Origin: an uncultured Micromonospora sp.
GTDB taxonomy: Bacteria; Actinomycetota; Actinomycetes; Mycobacteriales; Micromonosporaceae
NCBI GenBank assembly: GCA_937951935.1
Contig: CALGAM010000101.1
Location: 1-7,521 of the forward strand
Direction of reading: 5' to 3'
DNA: 7,521 bases
Every line of letters starts with the position of its first letter. Position 1 is the first letter of the stretch. The position numbers and the translations under genes were made by a program. Shown piece by piece: positions 1-6,635 of this stretch. The notes beneath the pieces were generated by a model. That model saw only the letters and a program-made list of their open reading frames with translations, did no database searches and was not told the DNA's origin.

Positions 1-1754
1 AGGTTGCGCAGGCCCAGGAAGTCCATCTTGAGCAGGCCGATGGTCTCGCAGGCGCCCATGTCCCACTGGGTGATGATCGCGCCGTCCTGCTCCCGCTTCT
101 GGATCGGCAGCACGTCGATCAGCGGTTCGCGGGACAGGATGACACCGGCGGCGTGCACCCCCCACTGCCGCTTCAGGCCCTCCAGGCCCTTGGCGGTGTC
201 GACGACCTTGCGCACCTCGGCGTCGGACTCGTAGAGCTGCCGGAACTCCGCCGCCTCCGGATAGCGCGGGTGGTTCGGGTCGAAGATGCCCCCGAGCGGG
301 ATGTCCTTGCCCATCACCGGCGGCGGCATCGCCTTGGTGATCCGGTCCCCCATCGCGAACGGGTAGCCGAGCACCCGGGCCGCGTCCTTGATCGCCGCCT
401 TCGCCTTGATCGTTCCGTACGTGATGATCTGGGCGACCCGCTCCTCGCCGTACTTCTCCGTCGCGTAACGGATCATGTCGCCGCGCCGGCGCTCGTCGAA
501 GTCCATGTCGATGTCCGGCATCGACACCCGGTCCGGGTTCAGGAACCGCTCGAACAGCAGGCCGTGCGCCATCGGGTCGAGCTCGGTGATACCCAGCGCG
601 TACGCGATCAACGCGCCCGCCGCCGAGCCCCGGCCCGGACCGACCCGGATCCCCTCCCGCTTGGCGTACGCGACCAGGTCCGCGACCACCAGGAAGTAGC
701 CGGGGAAGCCCATCTTGATGATCACGTCGAGCTCGTACTCGGCCTGCCGCCGCCGATCCTCCGGCACCCCGTTCGGGAACCGTCGTTCCAGCCCGCGCAT
801 CACCTCCTTGCGCAGGAACGACTCCTCGGTCTCCCCCTCCGGCACCGGGAACTGCGGCATCAGCTTGCGGGGTGCGAAGATCGGCGAGTAGTCGCCGATC
901 CGCTCGGCGATCTCCAGGGTGTTGTCGCAGGCCCCCGGCACCTCGCTGTCCCACAACGCGCGCATCTGCGCCGGGGACTTGAGGTAGAAGTCGCGGGCGT
1001 CGAACTTGAACCGCTTCGGGTCGGCCAGGGTGGACCCCGACTGGACGCACAGCAGCACCTCGTGCGCGTCCGCGTCCCGCTCGTAGGTGTAGTGCAGGTC
1101 GTTGGTGGCCACCGGCTTGAGGTTCAGCCGCTTGCCCAGCCGCAGCAGGTCCTGCCGGACCCGGTTCTCGATGTCGAGACCGTGGTCCATCAGTTCGAGG
1201 TAGAAGTTCTCCGGACCGAAGATGTCCCGGAACTCGGCCGCCGAGGCGCACGCCCGTTCGAAGTCACCGATCCGCAACCAGGTCTGCACCTCGCCGGAGG
1301 GGCAGCCGGTGGTGGCGATGATCCCCTTGCCGTACTCGTGCAACAGCTCGCGGTCCGCGCGCGGCTTGTAGAAGTAGCCCTCCAGGCTCGACCGGGAGTT
1401 CAACCGGAACAGGTTGCGCAACCCGTCCGCGTCCTCGGCCAGCATCGTCATGTGGGTGTACGCCCCGCCGCCGGAGACGTCGTTCTCCCCGCCGTCGGCC
1501 CAGCGCACCCGGGTCCGGTCCCGCCGGTCCGTCCCCGGCGTCAGGTAGGACTCACAGCCGATCAGCGGCTTGATCCCGGCCGCGGTCGCCTGCTTGTAGA
1601 AGTCGTACGCCCCGTACAGGTTGCCGTGGTCGGTCATCGCCAGCGCCGACATACCCAGCCGCTCGGTCTCGGCGAACAGCTCCTTCAGCCGCGCCGCTCC
1701 ATCGAGCATCGAGTACTCGGTGTGAACGTGCAGGTGCACGAACGAGTCCGACAC
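1..1754 (-). CDS. dnaE: DNA polymerase III alpha subunit DnaE1, N-terminal half (partial)
   Basis: Catalytic subunit of the replicative DNA polymerase; 584 codons are visible of a protein usually near 1,180 residues, the rest lying beyond base 1. The start is GTG (1754-1752, protein MSDSFVHLHVHTEYS), preceded by a purine-rich GAGGAGAAGGGGG at 1760-1772; no other in-frame start fits. An N-terminal PHP domain occupies about residues 5-280. It keeps a full set of metal-ligand candidates: H9, H11, D18, H43, E68, H101, C151, D219 and H221. In mycobacterial DnaE1 this centre provides 3'-5' proofreading, so the same is inferred here. The C-family polymerase core follows, with catalytic aspartates D414 and D416 in PDIDMDFD and D578 in KMDFLGL, just inside the window edge. 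The intact PHP centre and GC-rich replicative-type sequence favour DnaE1 over the mutagenic DnaE2. It is the last gene in the minus-strand series, 287 bases after the ParA-like gene. Confidence 0.97.
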   Translation of the reverse strand, partial: MSDSFVHLHVHTEYSMLDGAARLKELFAETERLGMSALAMTDHGNLYGAYDFYKQATAAGIKPLIGCESYLTPGTDRRDRTRVRWADGGENDVSGGGAYTHMTMLAEDADGLRNLFRLNSRSSLEGYFYKPRADRELLHEYGKGIIATTGCPSGEVQTWLRIGDFERACASAAEFRDIFGPENFYLELMDHGLDIENRVRQDLLRLGKRLNLKPVATNDLHYTYERDADAHEVLLCVQSGSTLADPKRFKFDARDFYLKSPAQMRALWDSEVPGACDNTLEIAERIGDYSPIFAPRKLMPQFPVPEGETEESFLRKEVMRGLERRFPNGVPEDRRRQAEYELDVIIKMGFPGYFLVVADLVAYAKREGIRVGPGRGSAAGALIAYALGITELDPMAHGLLFERFLNPDRVSMPDIDMDFDERRRGDMIRYATEKYGEERVAQIITYGTIKAKAAIKDAARVLGYPFAMGDRITKAMPPPVMGKDIPLGGIFDPNHPRYPEAAEFRQLYESDAEVRKVVDTAKGLEGLKRQWGVHAAGVILSREPLIDVLPIQKREQDGAIITQWDMGACETIGLLKMDFLGLRN

Positions 1755-1956
1755 CCAGGCCCCCTTCTCCTCGCGCGACTACCGGTCGTTCCGGCGCCGG
1801 CCGAATCGAGGGTGGACGTCGCACACCGGCGGCCCGCCCCCCCGGCCGGGAACCCGCCGCAGGCACGGCGACCCCCGGCGTCACCAGCGTCCGCGCAACC
1901 CGCAGCCGCACGGCCCCGGTGGCCGACCGTCCCCCGACGGGCGATCGCCGGCCCAG

Positions 1957-1985
1957 AGCCTAGCCCGTGGATCTAGCGGCTGCAC
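1957..1985 (-). promoter_or_regulatory. Possible promoter for dnaE
   Basis: On the minus strand TAGGCT (1962-1957) matches the actinobacterial -10 pattern TANNNT. A 17-base spacer separates it from a poor -35, GTGCAG (1985-1980). Transcription would start near 1950, giving a leader of about 195 bases before the dnaE GTG. The -10 and spacing are good and the -35 is weak, so this is a candidate only. It overlaps the base of the hairpin at 1985-2016. Confidence 0.3.
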
Positions 1986-2016
1986 CGCGACCCGCCGCCC
2001 ACCGGCGTCGGCGCGG
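1985..2016 (-). terminator. GC-rich hairpin after the ParA-like gene (possible U-less terminator)
   Basis: About 25 bases past the ParA-like stop, CCGCG (1985-1989) pairs with CGCGG (2012-2016). The stem continues through 1992-1994 with 2009-2011 and then CGCC (1996-1999) with GGCG (2004-2007). It closes on a four-base loop with a two-base bulge and one mismatch. No T-run follows, so it is not a classic intrinsic terminator. GC-rich actinobacterial hairpins of this sort can be terminators, but they also arise by chance at this base composition. Confidence 0.25.
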
Positions 2017-2041
2017 CCGGGGCGGGGAAACCGGTACCGGA

Positions 2042-3652
2042 TCAGCGCACGAAGGGCTCGATCATCATCGACGCGGCCAGCAGCCAGGCGTCCCGGGTCT
2101 GCTGCTGCAGCTGGGCGTACTCGATCGAGGAGCCGGTCTCCAGCGCCGGGTCGTACGGGACCACCGCCACCGCCCGGGTCCGGGTGGCGAAGTGCCGCCG
2201 CAGGTCCTCCAGCAGCGGCGACCGTTCCGGGGTCGGACAGGAGAGCAGGGTGACCGCGTTCGCGACCAGCTCCCCCATCCCGATGTCGTCCAGCAGGTCG
2301 AGCATCCAGTCCGCGGTGAACGCCGCGTCCTCCCGGGGCACCGTGGTCACCACCAGCTGGTCGGCGGCGCGTAGCACGGTCTGCCAGTTGGCGCTCTCCA
2401 CGTTGTTGCCGGTGTCCACGCAGATGACGTCGTGGGTACGGCGCAGCAGCTCCAGCACCCGCCGCACGGTGTGCTGGTCGAGCCGCTGGGCGAACCGCGG
2501 GCTCTCCTCCCCGGCCAGGACGTCGTACGACCCGTCGGAGGCGTGCCGGAGGTAGTCGTCGAGCCGCGCCACCAGTTGCGTGCCGGGCAACGCCTCGACC
2601 TCCAGCAGGTCGGCGATCAGGTGCCGGATCGTCCGGGCGTGCCGGGCGCTTCCGGCGCGCAGCCCGAGGGTGCCCCGCAACTCGTTGTCGTCCCAGGCCA
2701 GCACGCCCCGTCCGCGCACGCTGCCGATCGTGGCGGCGGCGAGCACGGTCGCGGTGGTCTTGTGCACCCCGCCCTTGGGGTTGGCGAAGGCGAGCACCCG
2801 GGGCGAGCCGAGATCGCGGCGCAGCACGCTGATCGCGCGTTCCACCTCGGGGTCGGGCTGCCGGCGCAGCCAGCCGATCCGGCTCCTCGCGGGGCCGGGA
2901 TCCGCGGTGCCCCGCCCCGGCACGGGGGCGTAGCCGGCCTCGTCGGACGGGATGCGGCCCGCCGCCTCGGCCGGACCTGACCGGAACGACGACTCGACCG
3001 GGGCGGCCGGATGCGCCGCGGCGCCGCGGGGCGCGGGAACGGACCGGCCCGGACGCGGCGGCAGGCCGGGATCCTCGGATCGGTGCCACGAGGCGGGTGC
3101 CTGCTCGGCCGGCCCGTGCGGCGGCAGGCCGGGGACCGCACCCGGCGGCGGGCGCCGGGGCAACGGTCGCGGGGTGGATCCGGGCGGTGGGGGTGACGGG
3201 CGCCAGCCGCCACCGGGCGGCGCGTACCGGGGGTCACCGGGACCGCCGTCGGCCGGGTACCCGGGGTCGGTCCGGAATCCGGACTCCGCCCGGTAGCCCG
3301 GCTCGGACCGGTCGACGGGTCGGCCGGGGCCGAAGAACGGATCGTGCGGGTAGCCGTTCTCGAGCGCGGCCCAGCGCGACTCGCCGGGGTGGTCGGCGCC
3401 GCCCTGCGGGTACGACGCGTACCCGGAGCCGGCCGGATAGCCCGGCTCGGCCGGGGGGTACCCCGCGCGGCCGTCGCCCCCGAACCGACCGCCCGAGGAC
3501 TCCGGACCGCCCCGCTCCTCGGGCCTGTGGTGCTCGTCGGTCCGGCCGCCGTGCAGGGCCCGGTCGAGCAGCGCCCGCCACCGCGGTGCTGATTCCGCCG
3601 GCCGGCCCCAGCCGGTCTCGGTGCCGTCCACGGCTCGCCCTCCCAGCGCCAT
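2042..3652 (-). CDS. ParA/MinD-like P-loop ATPase with long disordered N-terminus
   Basis: A 536-residue protein. The ATG at 3652 (MALGGRAVDG) follows a G-rich but weak ribosome-binding stretch (GGGCGGGG, 4 bases upstream). The frame stays open upstream to 3736, but that part would translate the tandem repeat, so this start is preferred. Residues 1 to about 285 are Pro/Gly/Arg/Tyr-rich, apparently disordered, with loose GYP-type repeats (for example EPGYPAGSGY). The ATPase domain runs from about 286 to 536. It has a deviant Walker A, KGGVHKTT (K293 to T300), keeping both the signature Lys (K293) and the P-loop Lys (K298) but with His297 where ParA/MinD normally have Gly. WDDN (D321, D322) lies where the switch I aspartate is expected, and VICVDTGNN (D413) is the Walker B region. 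There is no obvious HTH. The architecture recalls proline-rich ParA-like proteins of ESX/type VII loci (EspI-like), but no other type VII gene is present. It might act in positioning or segregation; the specific role is unknown. Confidence 0.9.
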   Translation of the reverse strand: MALGGRAVDGTETGWGRPAESAPRWRALLDRALHGGRTDEHHRPEERGGPESSGGRFGGDGRAGYPPAEPGYPAGSGYASYPQGGADHPGESRWAALENGYPHDPFFGPGRPVDRSEPGYRAESGFRTDPGYPADGGPGDPRYAPPGGGWRPSPPPPGSTPRPLPRRPPPGAVPGLPPHGPAEQAPASWHRSEDPGLPPRPGRSVPAPRGAAAHPAAPVESSFRSGPAEAAGRIPSDEAGYAPVPGRGTADPGPARSRIGWLRRQPDPEVERAISVLRRDLGSPRVLAFANPKGGVHKTTATVLAAATIGSVRGRGVLAWDDNELRGTLGLRAGSARHARTIRHLIADLLEVEALPGTQLVARLDDYLRHASDGSYDVLAGEESPRFAQRLDQHTVRRVLELLRRTHDVICVDTGNNVESANWQTVLRAADQLVVTTVPREDAAFTADWMLDLLDDIGMGELVANAVTLLSCPTPERSPLLEDLRRHFATRTRAVAVVPYDPALETGSSIEYAQLQQQTRDAWLLAASMMIEPFVR

Positions 3653-3659
3653 CGATCCC

Positions 3660-3702
3660 CGCCCTGACAGGCTACGAAGCTCGCCCTGACAGGCTACGAA
3701 GC
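3660..3702. repeat. Tandem direct repeat with paired palindromes upstream of the ParA-like gene
   Basis: A 21-base unit occurs twice without mismatch, at 3660-3680 and 3682-3702 (period 22). Each copy contains the interrupted palindrome CCTG-A-CAGG, at 3663-3671 and 3685-3693, with centres at 3667 and 3689. The proximal palindrome ends 11 bases before the ATG at 3652 and touches the G-rich ribosome-binding stretch. Two identical dyads about two helical turns apart on one face of DNA is the layout expected for an operator bound by two dimers, for example for autoregulation. A recent small duplication is the alternative. The dyad resembles no actinobacterial parS site. Confidence 0.85.
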
Positions 3703-3784
3703 AAACCCTATTCAGGCCACCGGCCGCTCGCACCAACCGTCGGGACGCCAGGCGCTCGCCCGAACCCGCACGGCCGCCACACCG

Positions 3785-4960
3785 TCACGGTTCCCCGCCC
3801 GGTGTCGCGGCCGGTCCGGTGGCAGTCGCCGTCCCGACCGGGGTCGACGGTGCGTCGACCGGATCCGCGCCGTCCGGCGGTGCCTTGGTCGGACCCGCCC
3901 CGTCCGGCGTCGGGGTGCCGGGTGCCCTGCCGCCGGGCGCCGCGCCGCTCGGCTCGGCGCCGGTCGTGGCGGCGGCCGGCCCGGGGTGGGGACCGCCGGA
4001 GTCGGTGGTCGGGCGCGCCGCCGCGACCGTGCACGTCGGCGTCGTGACCGACGGCCCTCCCGGCCCGCCCGGCGTCTCGGTCGGGACGTCGGACGACGCC
4101 GGGCTGGTCGGCGACCCGGACGGCACGCCCGGCTCCGGTGGCAGGCTGGCGTCGGCGGGTGGTCGCACCACGTCCACCTGTTCGGGCAGGGGTGGTGTGA
4201 AGACGGTCCGGTCCAACCGGCGTACCTCGGGTGCCGGGTCGACCGCCCGGACCCCGGACCGATTGGCGACCCGGTCGAGGGCGACCGGCTCTCCGCGGAC
4301 CACCGCCGCGTAGACGCAGGAGCAACGGGAGCGGTAGGCGATCGCCTCGTCGGAGGCGACCTGGGCTCCGCTGTCGTACCACCGACGCAGCTCCTGCTCA
4401 CGTGGGCCGTCGCCGACGACCGCCGCACTCCGCTCCCGGTAGTCGCGGGCCTCCCGGTCCTTGCGCTCGGCGACCTCGAGCATGCCGGCGATCACGTCCT
4501 CCGGGATGCGCTGCGCCGGAATGCGCACGATCTGCGTCTGCACTCCCGGCCGCCACAGCCGGGCGTACACCTCCGAGACCTCCACGCCGGCCAGCACCGG
4601 GGGAAGCCGGTCCGGCGCCAGGTAGGCCGAGAAGGCCACCAGGGCGTACGTCCGCGGTGCCGGCCCGGTGGCCGGTGCGGCGAGCAGGGCGGCCAGTTCA
4701 CTGCGGCTCGCCTCGACGTACCCGGGGATGGACTGGCCCTGCACGACGCCGACCCGGGTGACGTCGCCGCGGGTGGGATCGCCCACGGGCTGCTGGTCCG
4801 CCGCCCACACCGCGGTGACGAGGACGGCCGCCGTGCACAGCAGCGCGACCCCGCTGAGCAGCCGCAGCCGCAGCGCCCCGTGCCCGAGCCGGGCCGCGCC
4901 GCGGGCCAACCGCGGCAGCACGTGCCGGTCCAGCTGTCGCAACAGGTCACCGGGGCGCAC
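3785..4960 (-). CDS. Single-pass membrane protein with extracytoplasmic domain and Pro/Thr/Ala-rich tail (unknown function)
   Basis: I do not recognise this 391-residue protein. The start is GTG (4960-4958), with a good ribosome-binding site AAGGGGGAG seven bases upstream. Residues 1-32 are Arg-rich and probably cytoplasmic, and residues 33-53 form one hydrophobic helix (LLSGVALLCTAAVLVTAVWA). By the positive-inside rule the rest would face outward. Residues about 60-265 look folded: a possible beta-rich part (RTYALVAFSAYL), a charged probable helix (about 155-178) and a closely spaced Cys pair, C213 and C215 in RCSCVY. Residues about 266-391 are a low-complexity Pro/Ala/Thr/Gly tail without a second membrane segment or LPXTG motif. 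Such tails in actinobacteria may span the wall or be O-glycosylated. The gene begins 39 bases after rluD and precedes the ParA-like gene by 132 bases, so it may be cotranscribed with the former or work with the latter. Confidence 0.85.
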   Translation of the reverse strand: MRPGDLLRQLDRHVLPRLARGAARLGHGALRLRLLSGVALLCTAAVLVTAVWAADQQPVGDPTRGDVTRVGVVQGQSIPGYVEASRSELAALLAAPATGPAPRTYALVAFSAYLAPDRLPPVLAGVEVSEVYARLWRPGVQTQIVRIPAQRIPEDVIAGMLEVAERKDREARDYRERSAAVVGDGPREQELRRWYDSGAQVASDEAIAYRSRCSCVYAAVVRGEPVALDRVANRSGVRAVDPAPEVRRLDRTVFTPPLPEQVDVVRPPADASLPPEPGVPSGSPTSPASSDVPTETPGGPGGPSVTTPTCTVAAARPTTDSGGPHPGPAAATTGAEPSGAAPGGRAPGTPTPDGAGPTKAPPDGADPVDAPSTPVGTATATGPAATPGGEP

Positions 4961-4999
4961 GGGCGGACTCCCCCTTGTCGGGTGCTCGCTGGCGGTCAG

Positions 5000-5959
5000 T
5001 CAGTCACGCAAGATGCGAAGTGCATGTGCCAGGTCGTCAGGGTAGTCGCTGACGAACCTGACCGCCTCGCCCGTCCCGGGGTGTGCGAAGGCCAACTCCC
5101 GGGCGTGCAGCCACTGCCGGGTGAGGTTGAGTCGGCTGGCCAGGGTGGGATCTGCGCCGTAGGTCAGATCGCCGACGCACGGGTGCCGCAGCGTGGACAG
5201 GTGCACCCGGATCTGGTGGGTCCGCCCGGTCTCCAGCCTGATGTCGAGCAGGCTCGCCGCCGGGAACGCCTCCAGGGTGTCGTAGTGGGTGATGCTGGGC
5301 TTGCCGCCGGCCACCACCGCCCACCGGTGGGCGTGGACGGGATGCCGGTCGATCGGCGCGTCGATCGTCCCCCGCAGTGGGTCGGGGTGCCCCTGCACCA
5401 CGGCGTGGTACCGCTTCTCCACCTCGCGCGCCTTGAAGGCCCGCTTCAACGCGCTGTACGCCTGCTCGCTCTTGGCCACCACCATCACTCCGGTGGTCCC
5501 CACGTCGAGCCGGTGCACGACGCCCTGCCGCTCGGCCGCCCCGCTCGTCGCGATGGTGTGACCGAGCGCGGCGAGCCCGCCGATCACCGTGGGGCCGGTC
5601 CAGCCCGGACTGGGGTGGACCGCCACACCGGCCGGCTTGTCGACCACCACGATGTCCGAGTCGGAGTAGAGAACCCGCAGCCCGGGCACGGTCTCCGGGA
5701 TCACCGTCGGCGCGGCGGCCGGGGCGGGAAGCACCACCTCCAGCCACGAACCCGCGGTGACCCGGTCCGACTTGGGCCGGGCGATACCGTCGACGAGCGC
5801 GTCTCCGGCCTCGACCACCGCCGCCGCTGCGGTGCGGGAGAGTCCGAAGAGACGGGAGACGGCCTGGTCCAGGCGCATGCCGTCGAGGCCCTCGGGGACC
5901 GGAAGCGAGCGCCGGTCCCCGGTCGGGCGTACCCGTCCTGTGTCGTACGTCGAGGTCAT
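5000..5959 (-). CDS. rluD: RluD-family 23S rRNA pseudouridine synthase
   Basis: A 319-residue RluA/RluD-type enzyme that isomerises uridine to pseudouridine in large-subunit rRNA. E. coli RluD modifies helix 69; the exact target here is inferred. An N-terminal S4-type RNA-binding domain spans about residues 20-75 (LDQAVSRLFGLSRTAAAAVVEAG). The catalytic domain follows, with VVDKPAGVAVHP (105-116), the motif HRLDVGTTG with nucleophile D152 (the classic form is HRLDKDTSG), KRYHAVVQG (182-190) and RLETGRTHQIRVH (241-253). Length is normal for the family. The ATG (5959-5957) overlaps the lspA stop in ATGA, implying translational coupling; GGGGGAG lies about 11 bases upstream. The frame is open further upstream, but that stretch is lspA read out of frame. 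The gene ends in three overlapping-frame TGA stops. Confidence 0.96.
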   Translation of the reverse strand: MTSTYDTGRVRPTGDRRSLPVPEGLDGMRLDQAVSRLFGLSRTAAAAVVEAGDALVDGIARPKSDRVTAGSWLEVVLPAPAAAPTVIPETVPGLRVLYSDSDIVVVDKPAGVAVHPSPGWTGPTVIGGLAALGHTIATSGAAERQGVVHRLDVGTTGVMVVAKSEQAYSALKRAFKAREVEKRYHAVVQGHPDPLRGTIDAPIDRHPVHAHRWAVVAGGKPSITHYDTLEAFPAASLLDIRLETGRTHQIRVHLSTLRHPCVGDLTYGADPTLASRLNLTRQWLHARELAFAHPGTGEAVRFVSDYPDDLAHALRILRD

Positions 5960-6513
5960 ACGTCCCGCCGCTCCCCCTCGGGGCCCGCCTGCACCGGATC
6001 GGGCCCGCCGTCCGGTACGGTCCGCCGCGCCCGCAGCCTCGTGCCGTCGCGCTGCCGACCGGTGAGTTCCAGCAGTATGACGAGGCACACCCCGGTGACG
6101 AGAGCGCTGTCCGCGAGGTTGAAGATCGGCCAGACCCGGCCGTACGGGTCGAAGAGGCTGACCATGTCGACCACGTGTCCCACGAAGACCCCGGGGGCGC
6201 GGAAGATCCGGTCGGTCAGGTTGCCGAGCGCCCCGCCGAGCACCAGACCCAGCCCCACCGCCCACGGGATCGACCGCAGCCGGGCCGCCATCCAGGCGAT
6301 CCAGCCGATGACGGCGACGGTGATCAGCGGAAAGATCCAGGTGTGGTCGGCGGCGAGGCTGAAGGCCGCCCCGCTGTTGCGGGTGAGGGTGAGGTAGACG
6401 GCACCGCCGAGCAGGCGTACCGGGTCACGGTCGGCGAGGGTCACCAGCGCGAGGTGCTTCGTGCCGAGGTCGGCGATCCAGGCCAACGCGGCGGCGGCGA
6501 GCAGCACCGCCAC
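5956..6513 (-). CDS. lspA: Lipoprotein signal peptidase (signal peptidase II)
   Basis: An integral membrane aspartyl protease that removes the signal peptide of diacylglyceryl-modified prolipoproteins. From the GTG at 6513 it has 185 residues. Family motifs are DLGTK (15-19), TRNSGAAF (44-51), GNLTDRIF (97-104) with catalytic D101, GHVVDM (112-117) and FNLADSAL (131-138) with catalytic D135. Four hydrophobic helices lie near 1-22, 58-78, 84-98 and 132-151, followed by a basic tail of about 35 residues. The start is uncertain. GTG-6513 has no good ribosome-binding site and begins directly in the first helix. In-frame CTG codons at 6603 and 6600 follow GGAGAAGGGA and would add 30 or 29 residues. 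The stop overlaps the rluD ATG by four bases; the dksA-like gene ends 122 bases upstream, or 32 if CTG-6603 is used. Confidence 0.95.
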   Translation of the reverse strand: MAVLLAAAALAWIADLGTKHLALVTLADRDPVRLLGGAVYLTLTRNSGAAFSLAADHTWIFPLITVAVIGWIAWMAARLRSIPWAVGLGLVLGGALGNLTDRIFRAPGVFVGHVVDMVSLFDPYGRVWPIFNLADSALVTGVCLVILLELTGRQRDGTRLRARRTVPDGGPDPVQAGPEGERRDV

Positions 6514-6606
6514 GGCGCGCCGCCGCGCCGGGGGTCGGTCGGCCGTACGCTCGGTCGGGGCCGACCGCGCTGTTGTCGTCCGCTCGTGGTCGATGTTCAG
6601 CAGGGG

Positions 6607-6616
6607 TCCCTTCTCC
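6607..6616 (-). promoter_or_regulatory. Ribosome-binding site pointing to a CTG start of lspA
   Basis: GGAGAAGGGA (6616-6607) is the best ribosome-binding sequence between the dksA-like stop and lspA. The first in-frame codons after it are two CTGs (6603 and 6600), nine and twelve bases after GGAG; an in-frame TGA (6621-6619) bounds the frame upstream. No ATG, GTG or TTG occurs in this frame until GTG-6513. A GTG at 6622 in another frame opens only a shadow ORF. This suggests lspA initiates at a non-canonical CTG, which would need experimental support. Confidence 0.4.
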
Positions 6617-6635
6617 GGTCACGACCCGGGCACGC

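Noticed and set aside
153..1976. 607-codon open frame on the plus strand
   Set aside because: It lies opposite dnaE, which has unmistakable conserved motifs. The protein is Arg/Pro/Val/Leu-rich low complexity, typical of the antisense frame of a very GC-rich gene.
2031..2040. Palindrome CCGGTACCGG just after the ParA-like stop
   Set aside because: A ten-base palindrome with no T-run or loop, easily expected by chance in GC-rich DNA.
1881..3089. 402-codon minus-strand frame overlapping the ParA-like gene
   Set aside because: It is an Arg/Ala/Gly-rich shifted frame of the ParA-like gene, whose own frame carries the P-loop and Walker B motifs.
3653..3736. Upstream extension of the ParA-like protein by 28 residues
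   Set aside because: It would translate the tandem dyad repeat and has no better ribosome-binding site; the ATG at 3652 is preferred.
5960..6265. Upstream extension of RluD
   Set aside because: The added residues are lspA read in another frame; the ATG at 5959 overlapping the lspA stop gives a normal-length enzyme.
3986..6397. 803-codon open frame on the plus strand
   Set aside because: It crosses the antisense of the membrane protein gene, rluD and lspA, is rich in Arg, His, Gly and Pro, and has no recognisable domain. It is long only because stop codons are rare at this GC content.
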